A stretch of 64,000 bases of DNA from Corylus avellana. Lineage: Eukaryota > Streptophyta > Magnoliopsida > Fagales > Betulaceae. Of the stretch, positions 9,998-20,247 are shown piece after piece. Position 1 is the first letter of the stretch. Each line of letters begins with the position of its first letter. The notes under the pieces were generated by a model. The model saw only the letters and a program-made list of their open reading frames with translations. It had not been told where the DNA came from and made no database searches. A program made the translations under genes and the position numbers. Location of the stretch: positions 6,751,021-6,815,020 of the forward strand of contig NC_081541.1 of NCBI RefSeq assembly GCF_901000735.1, in the 5' to 3' direction.

Positions 9998-11906
9998 CAG
10001 AGACGGAGGGAGGGGGACCGGCTGAGGCTATGGTCCCCTCCACTTCCTTATAAAAGATATTACCGATTATTCAAATTGCTATATAGCTAGCTTCCAAAAA
10101 GTCTTTATAATTAATACATAACGTTGCTTACACACAGACGGAGGGAGGGGGGACCGGCTGGAGCCATGGTCCCCTTCACTTCCTTAAAAAAGATGTTACC
10201 GATTATTCACATTGCTATAGCTAGCTTCCAAAAAGTCTCTTTAATTTGTACACGACGTTGCTTACACACAGAGATGGAGGGAGGGGGGACCGGCTGGGGC
10301 CATGGTCCCCCCCCCTCCCCCCCCCTCCTCCTCAAAAAAAATATTTTAAGAAGTAAAAAAAAAAAAAAAATTCTACGAGTTTCCCAAAATGAATTAAGTC
10401 CCGATCCCCTCAAATCTCTTCCACCGGTTGATCTTGGGGTTTTCTTCTTACTTCTTAGGTTAATCATAGGGTTTTCTTTTGGTTAATTTTTCTATTGTCT
10501 GGTTTGAAATTTTGGTTAAGAACTTGAAAAGTTGAATTTTTTTTTTCTCTCTTTTTTTTTTTTTTTTTACCTTCATACATTGGCTGTTGGCTTGGAGACT
10601 TGGAAATTCCTGTTGCTACTTGGAAATTTTTGTGTTTTTTTGTTATTGTTATTCTCTTTATGTATGTATGTAAATCTTGGATCTTTTCTTTGTGAGGATT
10701 TATGGTTCTTGATTTGGTATAGCCGTATGAGAATTTTTGATTGGTTTGATTTTGATGGGTTTTTATAACTAATGCCATTGAGAAATCTCTAGTTTCTCTT
10801 TGAGTTTTTGTTCCACCCATTGAATTTCAAGTTTGAAATCATAATGATTTAGGGAATTTTTGATTAGATCCGAATTTGGGGGAATTTTAGTAAGAAGCTA
10901 AATTCCTAAAATTAGATAGGGGCTTTTGTGTGTAGTGGATTTCTATGCATGATTTAAAATCCGGGGTGTTAGATTAATGGGTTTAAAGCTTTAATTTCAC
11001 TATTATTTATAGTATTGACATAAATCCTAATTTGTATAGTTTGAATTAAATTAGGGCTTTTGGTATGTGAACACTAGCATTGCTAATTGGATGTGTTAAT
11101 TACATTCAAAGCGTTAATTAACTCTAGACTTTCATGAGTTCAATGGAAATTGATGCCCATGAGGTTTAGGTTCTAATATGTCATATTATAACCATATTGA
11201 TTATTGTGTGTGAATATGAGTATTATAAATTTAGGGTAAGTTAATTGCTAGATCAATGGAATAGGAAGAGAACAATAATTATAGGGTTAAAGTGTAATGT
11301 TTAACTTAGAATCTATGTGATAATTATGTTATTCATGTGAGTTTGTTCATTGTTAACCTACACATATTTTTTCTTTATTTTCTAAAAACTCAAAATGATC
11401 ATGTAAATTTATTTGTACATGATGAGAAAGTCAAATACAATACTTGACTATTTAGAAAGAAAACATCCACAAAGTTTATTGGAATTTGATCCTAAATTGT
11501 GTGTCACTTATGAGAATATCATCTTAATCAACAAGGTGCAAAATAACTCAATGCAGCTCGCACTTTTTGAGGTTAGTACTCTAAGCTCAATTCCTAATCT
11601 AAGTGGTCTTGTAATTTAGATATTATGGTTATTAAACATTGAGAATATTGTTTGTTAGAATTTAAACATTTAATTGCAGAGTATGACCCAATTCTAAGCT
11701 CAATTCCTCATTGTATTTAAGTACCAGTGATTAGAAAAAGAAGAAAAAAAAAAAAAAAAAAAAAGGAAAAAAGTACCAGTTCATTACACACTGCGAAAAA
11801 AAAAAAATTAAAAATTAAAAAATTAAAAATCTTGATAACCAAGAAAAAAAAAAAAAAAAAAAATTGCTTTGGTCCCCTCCCATAAAACTTCCTGACTCCG
11901 TCCCTG
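9998..11906 (+). mobile_element. hAT-type non-autonomous element h2 (complete, 1,909 bp)
   Basis: Left end CAGAGACGGAGGGAGG, right end CTGACTCCGTCCCTG, so the imperfect terminal inverted repeat is CAGRGACGGA. The left flank is the octamer GTTATATA; 8-bp target duplications and CAGRG termini are hAT traits. Near the left end a ~130-base GACGGAGGGAGG-CCATGGTCCCC block is tandemly repeated two to three times. The frame 11,413-11,619 repeats the transposase-like N-terminus MRKSNTILDYLERKHPQ. The right end is not followed by GTTATATA but directly by a TPS exon-1 fragment. Confidence 0.75.
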
Positions 11907-12013
11907 GTTGGAACACTTGTGGATTTGACGAATGATGAGATGGAAGTCTTAGATGGGAGCAGTAGTGGAGTGAAGATGGCATTGCCGAGTGAAGCAAGAC
12001 GGTAAAGATCCAT
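11907..12013 (-). pseudogene. TPS exon-1 fragment 2
   Basis: Starts at the ATG at 12,013 (MDLYRLASLGNAIFTP) and stops at the hAT end after FVKSTSVPT. It has the same breakpoint as fragments 1, 4 and 5. Its promoter runs upstream to about 12,233. Confidence 0.8.
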
Positions 12014-12233
12014 TGAAGGAAGGATTTTAGTGGTGAAGATTGATGAAGCTTTTGGATTGAATGGATGGATACTTGGGAAAAATATGCTTCCAATGAATAC
12101 CTTTATATAATACCCAAAGCATACCACGTGTTACATGCATGCATGCATCACGCATGTATATCATCAGTACATACGGGCTAAAACGATCGTTCATAAAATA
12201 TTCAATATTGTTCGTACGTGGAGCTACCAGATC

Positions 12234-12394
12234 CGAACAATATTGGAAGGAGTTGAGATTTGGGTGGAGGCCCTGCATTGGAAAGAAGGAGGAACACTTG
12301 TGGATTTGACGAATGATGAGATGGGAGTCTTAGATGGGAGCAGTAGTGAAGTGAAGTTGGCATTGCCGAGTGAAGCAAGACAGTAAAGATCCAT
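12234..12394 (-). pseudogene. TPS exon-1 fragment 3, copy-C type
   Basis: ATG at 12,394, starting MDLYCLASLG and running through QISTPSNIV. It ends before the RRSANYQPPIW motif, where it is fused at GATC to the promoter of fragment 2 (GAGCTACCAGATC|CGAAC). The GATC shared with the normal sequence (GCTGATCGCCGAAC in copy C) suggests a short-homology join. The protein segment equals copy C exon 1. Confidence 0.75.
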
Positions 12395-12497
12395 TGATGG
12401 AAGGATTTCAGTGATGAAGCTTGCTGAGGTTTTTGGATTGAATGGATGGATACTTGGGAAAAATATGGTTCCAATGAATACCTTTATATAATACCCA

Positions 12498-12597
12498 NNN
12501 NNNNNNNNNNNNNNNNNNNNNNNNNNNNNNNNNNNNNNNNNNNNNNNNNNNNNNNNNNNNNNNNNNNNNNNNNNNNNNNNNNNNNNNNNNNNNNNNN
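12498..12597. other. assembly gap of 100 N
   Basis: Exactly 100 N inside a TPS promoter. By comparison with 32,598-32,665, only about 70 bases should be missing here. Confidence 0.99.
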
Positions 12598-12979
12598 GAT
12601 CGTTCATAAAATATTCAATATTGTTCGTACGTGGAGCTACCAGATCCTTAATCCTTGTGTCATTGTGGTCCTCAAATGTAATTTGTAGGCTTAATTTGTC
12701 GTGATATGACAATTTAGGAAGATCTCAGACTTTAGCGGACAAAAGCATATTTTTTTCATGGTTTAGAATAAAAACTCACCTGCTTTATTATCTTCTCAGC
12801 TCCCTTCTTATTGATGGTCGATCTTTGGGGGTAATCAACATGGTTTTAAATAATTGATGAATTATGTCACATGGGATTCTGGACAAGAAAGCCGTGTTTG
12901 ATTCCATCCCACAATGATATTGTCATCATGTTGATATTATTCTGACATGTGAGATGAAGTTGGGAAAGGTCGTTATATA
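12598..12979 (-). promoter_or_regulatory. duplicated TPS promoter, distal part
   Basis: Matches 32,665-33,043 upstream of copy C. It ends in the octamer GTTATATA (12,972-12,979) at the start of element h3. There is no coding content. Confidence 0.6.
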
Positions 12980-13777
12980 CAGAGACGGAGGGAGGGGGGA
13001 CCGCTTGGGGCTGTGGTCCTCCCCACTACCTTAAAAAATACATTACCGATTATTCAAATTACTATAACTAGCTTTCAAAAAGTCTATAATTAATACACGA
13101 CGTTGTATACACACAGAGACGGAGGGAAGGGGGACCGGCAGGGGCCATGGTCTCCCCCCCCCCCCTCCCCCCACTTCTTCAAAAAAGATATTTTAAGGAG
13201 TAAAAAAATAAAAAAATAAATAAAAATAAAAATTTATACTGGTTCCCCAAAATAAATTGACAGGTCTCGGTCCCCCCAAATCTCCTCCACCGGTTGATCT
13301 TGGGGTTTTCTTCTTACTTCTTAGGTTAATCTTGGGGTTTTCTTTTGGATAATTTTTCTACTGTTTGGCTTGAAAATTTGGTTAAGAATCTGAAAGGTTG
13401 ATTTTTTTTTTTTTTTTTTTTTTTCCCTTCATAGATTGGCTGTCGGCTTGGAAACTTGGAAATTCCTGTTGCTACTTGGAAATTTTTGTGTTTTTTGTTC
13501 TTGTTATTCGCCTTATGTATGTTTGTAAATCCTGGATCTTTTCTCTCTAAGGATTTATGGTTCTTGATTTTGGTATGGCCGTATGAGAATTTTTGATTGG
13601 TTTTATTTTGATGTGTTTTTATAACTAATGCCATTGTGAAATCTCTAGTTTCTCTTTGAATTTTTGTTCCACCCATTGAATTTCAAGTTTGAAATCATAT
13701 TGATTTAGGGAATTTTTGATTAGGTCCAAATTTGGGGGAATTTTAGTAAGAAACTAAATTCCTAAAATTAATTAGGG
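12980..13777 (+). mobile_element. hAT-type element h3, left part only
   Basis: Starts CAGAGACGGAGGGAGG and is closest to h4 (33,044 onward), sharing its GGGGCTGTGGTCC variant. It is cut by the gap after ATTAGGG. In h4 only eight bases separate ATTAGGG from TGTAGTGG, the first bases of the contig at 8,420. Confidence 0.7.
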
Positions 13778-13877
13778 NNNNNNNNNNNNNNNNNNNNNNN
13801 NNNNNNNNNNNNNNNNNNNNNNNNNNNNNNNNNNNNNNNNNNNNNNNNNNNNNNNNNNNNNNNNNNNNNNNNNNNNN
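13778..13877. other. assembly gap of 100 N
   Basis: Exactly 100 N between hAT element h3 and intron 3 of TPS copy B. Exons 4-7 of copy B are expected on this side but are not present. Confidence 0.99.
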
Positions 13878-14097
13878 AAATTTCTTTAGGACCAGATCTC
13901 AGCAAAGCCTCAATTCAAAATGGTATGTCTTTTTTCTTTAAAAAACAAATGGAGAAACATCACAAAACCCCTTGAATTTTCATGTGTTTTGAAATTACCT
14001 CCTAATGTTCAAAAACTTTCAATTTAGGATGTCAAAATGTGTGAAAGTTTATAGGGATTTTGTGAAGTTCCTATTACCTATTTTGCAGTAACACTTT

Positions 14098-14449
14098 CAA
14101 ACTTTAAAAAGTGACATCAGAGCCTCCCATATTACCATTGTGTGTCAAATTAGACACTTTTGCATTTTTCTCGATCTTCAAAATACCCTTAAAGTACTAG
14201 TTATTCAAAAAGAACTATTTGAGGAAAAAAATTAAAATTATTAAAAAAAAAATACTAAAAACATAAAAAAGGGGTGCCATTTTCATGTTAGCCCCTTAAT
14301 TTTTTTTTTTCAAATGGTTGTTTTTATATATTTTTAATTTTATTTTTGTTAATAAAATCAAGGGTATTTTGCAAAGAAAAATGCAAAAGTGTCTAATTTG
14401 ACACACAAGAATAGTATGTGGGGCCTTAATGTCACTTTTTAAAATTTGG
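14098..14449. mobile_element. foldback MITE in TPS intron 3 (copy B)
   Basis: Inverted arms are built on AACTTTAAAAAGTGACAT and, further in, GTGTGTCAAATTAGACACTT against AAGTGTCTAATTTGACACAC. The same element sits in intron 3 of copy C at 29,355-29,734, so its insertion predates the gene duplication. Confidence 0.6.
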
Positions 14450-14835
14450 AAGCGGAATTGCAAAACAAATGATAGTTTCGGAGGCTAAATTATTTTTTTT
14501 TCTTTTTTTAAGATATTATTTTTTTGTATGCGGATATGAGATGAAAGAATTCGAGAGTGCAAATCAACTCATAAAGGTACGAACATATTTTCTTTGGTTT
14601 AAATTTAATTTAATTTTTTATAATATGAAAGTATAATTGTTTTTAGAAAAAAAAAAAAAAAATTGTTTTTCCCCATTTATAATGTGTTTTATTGTTTTAA
14701 GATGTAATTTTGTGTGCAATGTTTTTATTTCACGACTTTGGCAACTTAAGATTTCTTATGAAGAATTTAAGATAAAAACTCACCCATACTGCGAGTTATA
14801 AGCTAGTTAAGAATAAGAATAAACATGCATTTTAC

Positions 14836-15906
14836 CTTGACACTTCTTTTAGATCTTCTAGGTGGGCTGCTTGGACAATGTTGAAATCCAATTCTGCGAG
14901 CTCAAGCAAGATAGGGTTCATGTCTTGTCTGCTTCTGTATACGTCAATGAACCACAACGCTTCTAACCTTAGCATCCTCCAATGGAGAGGAAGCTCCAGG
15001 GCATGGTTCACTATAGCAAGAAGATTTTGATCTTTGCTTTGCTTGACGTACTCCGAGAGTTGCTTGGCAGCGAAATCTCTTGCTTCTTCCAATATACTTT
15101 CGCCTTCTACCGAATGGATTGAGGCTTCATACAAGCATATCATTCCCTCGATATCATCACATAGGCACACCTTGAAGCTCCCTATCTCATTCTTGAAACT
15201 ATTAAAAATCTCTGCAATCAGCAAAGCCCACTAGTCGATAACTAAAAATAATGGGTTAAATACTAAGCCTCCCCAGAAATAGATTACAATAATTAAGTTG
15301 TTTACCTTGAGGCACACTGTATCCATGTTGTCTTAACAATCTAAATTCAAGAGCGGTGGCGTATATATTCTCCTTGTTGCACATTAATATTTCACCACCA
15401 TGATTAACATTGTATATACCTTCCAAGGTCCTATGTATTTCATCATCAAATTGGTAAGATATTCCAAGTCTTTGCAAGATATCAATCAGCTCAAGTTTCT
15501 CTAAAGGATCCACGACTTTGTGAAACATCATCCTCACTTCTCTTTTGAGCTTATCAATCCGTCCGGTGAATGACTCCCCCTAGCAAATCAATTTTCTAGC
15601 TCATTACTTGGGCACTACTTCTAATATTTAAGACTAAAAAAATAAAAATAAAAACGTAAAATATATATATACCGCATATACACTCGTCAGTGACTGAATG
15701 TAATCATAGTGCCAAATGGGAGGTTGGTAATTTGCTGATCGCCGAACAATATTATTGGAAGGAGTTGAGATTTGGGTGGTGGCCATGCATACGAAAGTAG
15801 CAGGAACACTTGCGGATTTCACGAATGATGAGATGGGAGTCTTAGGTGGCAGCAGCTGTGGAGTGAAGTTGGCATTGCCGAGTGAAGCAAGACGGTAAAG
15901 ATCCAT
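14836..15906 (-). CDS. terpene synthase copy B, partial (exons 1-3)
   Basis: Exon 1 is 15,673-15,906, exon 2 is 15,306-15,579 and exon 3 is 14,836-15,211. The encoded residues equal those of copy A: transit peptide, RRSANYQPPIW and helices through EDLKEVSR. All three exons are open with consistent phases. Intron 3 continues to the contig start at 13,878; exons 4-7 are absent, apparently lost to the scaffold gap rather than mutated. Near-identity to copy A means either a very recent duplication or two haplotypes placed in tandem. It is a TPS-b monoterpene synthase type with undetermined product. Confidence 0.85.
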
Positions 15907-16004
15907 TGATGGAAGGCGCGCTTTCAGTGATGAAGCTTAATTGTACGTTGTGGTTTTTGGATTGAATGGATGGATACTTGGGAAAAATATGCTTCCAATG
16001 AATA

Positions 16005-16014
16005 CCTTTATATA
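16005..16014 (-). promoter_or_regulatory. TATA box of TPS copy B
   Basis: Minus-strand TATATAAAGG about 100 bases upstream of the ATG at 15,906, as in copies A and C. Confidence 0.6.
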
Positions 16015-17670
16015 ATACCCATAACATACCACATGTTACATATGCATGCATGTTTATATTTTGTTTGGAAAATATCTCCAACATCATCAGTACATGCGGG
16101 CTAAAACGATCGTCCACTATTGCATGTGGTCCTCAAATGTAATTTTCTGGCTTAATTTGTCGTGATATGATAATTTAGAAAATCTCAGACTTTAGCGGAC
16201 AAACCATATTTTTTTTTTTTCATGGCGGTTTAGAGTAAATAAAGCTTCAGGGCCCAAATAAAATATGTACAAATGCGGAACACCTACTCACCTGCTTTAG
16301 TACCATTTTAATATATATGTTATAAAGGTTGTCAAATAGAGTCACCTGCTTTATTTATCTTCTCAGCTCCCTTCTTATTGAAGGTCGATCTTTATGGGTA
16401 ATTATAATCAACATGGTTTTAAATAATTGATGAATTATGTCACATGGGATTCCGGGCAAGAAAGTCGTGTTTGATTCCATTCCACAATGATATATAGAGT
16501 CATCACCTTGCATGTTGATATTATTCTGGAATGTGAGATGAAGTTGGGAAACGTCGTTATAAGGGTATTTGGATATTTACTTTTGTTTCCATTTTTAGTC
16601 ACCAACTTTTTAAAAAAAATACTTACATTTCATTTATTTTATTTTATTTTAGTTATTAATTTTCACTATTCTATTTAAATATTGATTTTCTTTCAAAGAA
16701 CTTGCAACATTTTAAAGTCATGCAAGTACATGTCTTATCAAGAGTTAAAAAAACTTTTTTTATTTTATTATATTTTTACTTTTAGTGATCGAGCTACAAT
16801 AGTCACCACAACTCATCAATTTTTGGACTAAAATAGTGAGCCGAATGCAGTTGCATTTTCACCCAAATTTGAGTCTTGATATATTAGTCAAATTATCCTT
16901 TGACTAGTGGGGTGTGAATGCTCCAACAAAAAATCTCAACCTCGTTACGATCTCACTACAATAAAAAAAAGAGAAAATTAATGACGCCCTAAAGAGGCCA
17001 AGAGGCGTGCGTTGTTCAACGACGCCTCTAAAAAACGAGGCATCGTTCAAACAATAAACGACGCCTTTGGGAGGTGTCATCCCTCTTGAAACGACGTCGT
17101 CCCATTTCAACAGTGGACGATGTCATATCATAGATGTCATTCACTGTTGAAATGATGTCGTCCCGAAGTCAAAGAATACACAATATATATATTTGATTAC
17201 ATATTCCATGCACTCAGCTTTAGAAGAGAAATTAATTGTTCAACCAAGTCAAAGTCAGATGCAAAGGATAGGACACTTTGAGGTTTCTAGAGTCCTCCCA
17301 AATGTGATGTGACTTTTAAAATCACCAATAGATCAAAGTACAATACATCACTTCTCAAATTCAACGGTAATTTTAAAAGTCACGTCATATCTCAAATTCA
17401 ACGGTAATTTTAAAAGTCACATCACATTTGGGAGAACTCTAAGATAACTCTAGGAAGACGTATAACATTACTCCACTTTGAGTAGTGCGCATGCTGGTGC
17501 GAAGTTGCGGTCTTTGAAGGAAGAAGACGTATTCTAACTTCTAAGGCACATTACATGGTTGTTGTTGTTTTTCCGGACAACGTTCATCCTTGTCAATTTT
17601 ACAAAAAATAAAATAAAATAAAATCTAACATGTATTAAAAAAATTAAAAAAAATAATAAAAAATAATAAA
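16015..17670. other. upstream DNA of copy B, duplicated from copy A
   Basis: No gene. It repeats 1500-3155, including the empty hAT site, the truncated CACTA-like end (16,954) and the inverted-repeat MITE (about 17,294-17,434). Confidence 0.6.
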
Positions 17671-17981
17671 TAAAAAGAAAAAGAAGAAGTAAGTTTAAAA
17701 CATTTTGAGAGAGAAATACAAGTGCATCACCCAAGTATTATTTTCAATTACAATTAACAGTTAAATCCAAATGGGGCAATTATAGATTCAATTTTTTGAT
17801 ATTCCAAAATAATAATAATAAATAATAATAAAAATAAATAAATAAATAAAAAGAAAAAGAAGAAGTAAGTTTAAAACATTTTGAGAGAGAAATACAAGTG
17901 CATCACCCAAGTATTATTTTCAATTACAATTAAAAGTTAAATCCAAATGGGGCAATTATAGATTCAATTTTTTGATATTCC
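17671..17981. repeat. ~134-bp direct duplication specific to copy B
   Basis: The block beginning AAAAAGAAAAAGAAGAAG and ending TTTTTTGATATTCC occurs at about 17,671-17,804 and again at about 17,848-17,981, separated by AATAATAATAAA-type sequence. Copy A has one unit. Confidence 0.75.
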
Positions 17982-17982
17982 T

Positions 17983-19088
17983 CACTACAAAAAAAATGGG
18001 ATTTTCTGACGTGGCTACAGTAAATATTTTGTTGCCACGTCAGCAATGTTCTGACGTGGGAATTTTACCACGTCAGAAAATTATATATATATATAATTTT
18101 ATATTTTTTCTGACGTGCCAGGTGTTGCACGTCAGGAAATTACCTCGATTGGCCCCTCAATAGGCGGGATTTTGAATTTCTTTCCCTCTTTTTATTTCCC
18201 CCCTCAACTTTTTCCCACTTATTAATTTTTACCTCTTCATTTTTTTTCCAGCACATTCACTCTCCTGTCTCAATCTCCCTGCTTGTTTCTCTGCAGTCTA
18301 GAGGATGAAGAAAAACAGAAGGTGAAAGGGGAAAAATTGAGAAGCATGCAGCAGATCAAAGAAAGCAGAAGAAAAAAAAAAAAGAAAAAAAAAGAAGAGA
18401 AGAAGAAGAAGAAGAAGAGGAGAAGATCGATAAGAAGATTTTCTGGGTTTTTCAGATTGATTTTTTGATTTCTTGATGGTTGGTTTTAATTTTTTGAAGA
18501 TGTTTTCGGTTTGAGTTTTTGAAAATATTTTCAAAAACTCAAACCATGGTGCAGATCTGCACCATGGAGATCGAAAAGAAGAGGGACAGAGTGAGAAAAT
18601 TAAATGGAGAAATGGGAGCTAGAGCTGGAGAAAAAATCAAGAGAGAGAGAGAATTGAGAAAAGAAGAAAGGGAGTGGGATCTGCACCATGGTGCAGAGAA
18701 ATGTGGGTCTCTGCACGGCAGCTCCCTCAAGCGCAGAGGAATTCCCAAAAAAATGGAAAATTAAAATTTAATTGAAAATTAATTTTAATTAATAATTTTT
18801 TTAATTAAAAAAAAATTCCAGAAAAATTTTTAAAAAAGAAAAATTAATATTTTATTTAATTTTTCAATTTTCTGACGTGGCATCTTTACCACGTCAGAAA
18901 ATTTTCTGACGTGTGACAAATTCTGACGTGTTACCCACTCACACGTCAGGAAATTTTTTTTCCTAACATCTATGTTTCTGACAATCGACACGCGTCAGAA
19001 ATGACCCGTCAGAAAAATTTCCTGACACGCCAGACACTAAAAAACGTCAAAAATCTCCTATCATAAAAAAATTGTTTTTTTTGTAGTG
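17983..19088 (+). mobile_element. CACTA (En/Spm-type) non-autonomous element, 1,106 bp
   Basis: Termini are CACTACAAAAAAAATGGG and TTTTTTTGTAGTG, flanked by the 3-bp direct repeat CCT (17,980-17,982 and 19,089-19,091). Copy A has the single CCT empty site near 3,278. Both subterminal zones carry many TTCTGACGTGG motifs in both orientations, as expected of CACTA transposase-binding repeats. The interior has a GA-rich tract (18,360-18,425) and a hairpin around CCATGGTGCAGATCTGCACC (18,543). The short frames inside look fortuitous; there is no transposase. Orientation is arbitrary. Confidence 0.88.
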
Positions 19089-19841
19089 CCTCTTTATCTC
19101 TTTCCCATGTAAGACTGATCTCTTTTTAGGGCTTACCATAATAATGTAACTAATCTAAGAATACCAAAAAAAAAAAAGAAGTCTTTTTCAAGAATATGTT
19201 CACAAGAATACCAACTTAAATAAAATAAAATATCTCCAACAGTACTACATTTGGACTAAAACGATTTGTTCATAAAATATTGTGGACAATATCCTATTGT
19301 GGCCCTAAAATCTAATAGATAGGCTTTATCTTGATATGTGAATTTAGGTAGATCTCAGACTTTAGCAGACAAGCATTGTTTTTTCATGGTTAATTTAGAA
19401 TAAATTTTTTTTTTTTTTAAAAAAAAAGAAGCTTTAGGGCCCAATTATTAAAGCTTTAGAGCTTAATTTAATTTCGATGATCTGTCTAATTCATCTTCCA
19501 AGCTTTATATGATACTCAAAACATATCACGTGTTACATTTATAGACCTTTATATAATATATATAACCCTTGGGTCGTCTTGGGAGGCCGTCAACTTTGCT
19601 ATATAGTATAATACAGCACACACTTTTAGGATATGACCGGGATAGTGTCTTTATACTATCAATTAAGATTTATTTTATTACATTGAACGGTTTATATGTT
19701 GCCATTTATATAATATGTGGAGTTCTTCTCTTTAATTGGTCCCTCCACATAAACCGTGCCAATAGAACCAGAAGAGAAAACGTTTATGTCTTGGAATCAA
19801 TTCACTCATGTAATAATTGATTTCAATGTGCTATTGTGTTA

Positions 19842-19843
<2 letters not shown>

Positions 19844-19895
<52 letters not shown>
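19844..19895. repeat. (TA)n microsatellite
   Basis: Copy B version of the tract at 4,049-4,121, about ten units shorter. Confidence 0.95.
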
Positions 19896-19899
<4 letters not shown>

Positions 19900-19911
19900 T
19901 AGAGAAATGAT

Positions 19912-20247
19912 AAAGGCACAACTACTTTTTGACACAACTTTTCTCTTATGTAATTTTTTTTTTCTTAAATAAAAATGAAAAAAAAAAATTCTAAAGCATA
20001 TAACATCCTATGTGGTCTTTTTTTATTTGGTATTTTTTTATAAAAAAAAAATGGTCTTTTTCTTCATAATAATGACAATTTTTTTAAATGACCTTTTTTA
20101 TGAAGAAAAATACTTTTTTTTTTTTAAAAAAAAAAATTACCAAATAAAAAAAAAGACAACATAGGATATTATTGCTTCAGAATTTTTATTTTTTATTTAA
20201 AAAAAAAATAAAAAAGAAAAGAAAAGTTGTACATTTATCGTGCCTTT
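19912..20247. mobile_element. foldback MITE-like element (copy B)
   Basis: Counterpart of 4,138-4,489, with the same AAAGGCAC arms and shorter homopolymers. Confidence 0.5.

Noticed and set aside
10124..10486. Open frames over the GACGGAGGGAGG repeats in hAT element h2
   Set aside because: They come from tandem repeats and homopolymers inside a non-autonomous transposon.
18519..18764. 81-codon Lys/Glu/Arg-rich frame inside the CACTA element
   Set aside because: It is purine-rich low-complexity sequence with no family likeness and no transposase features.
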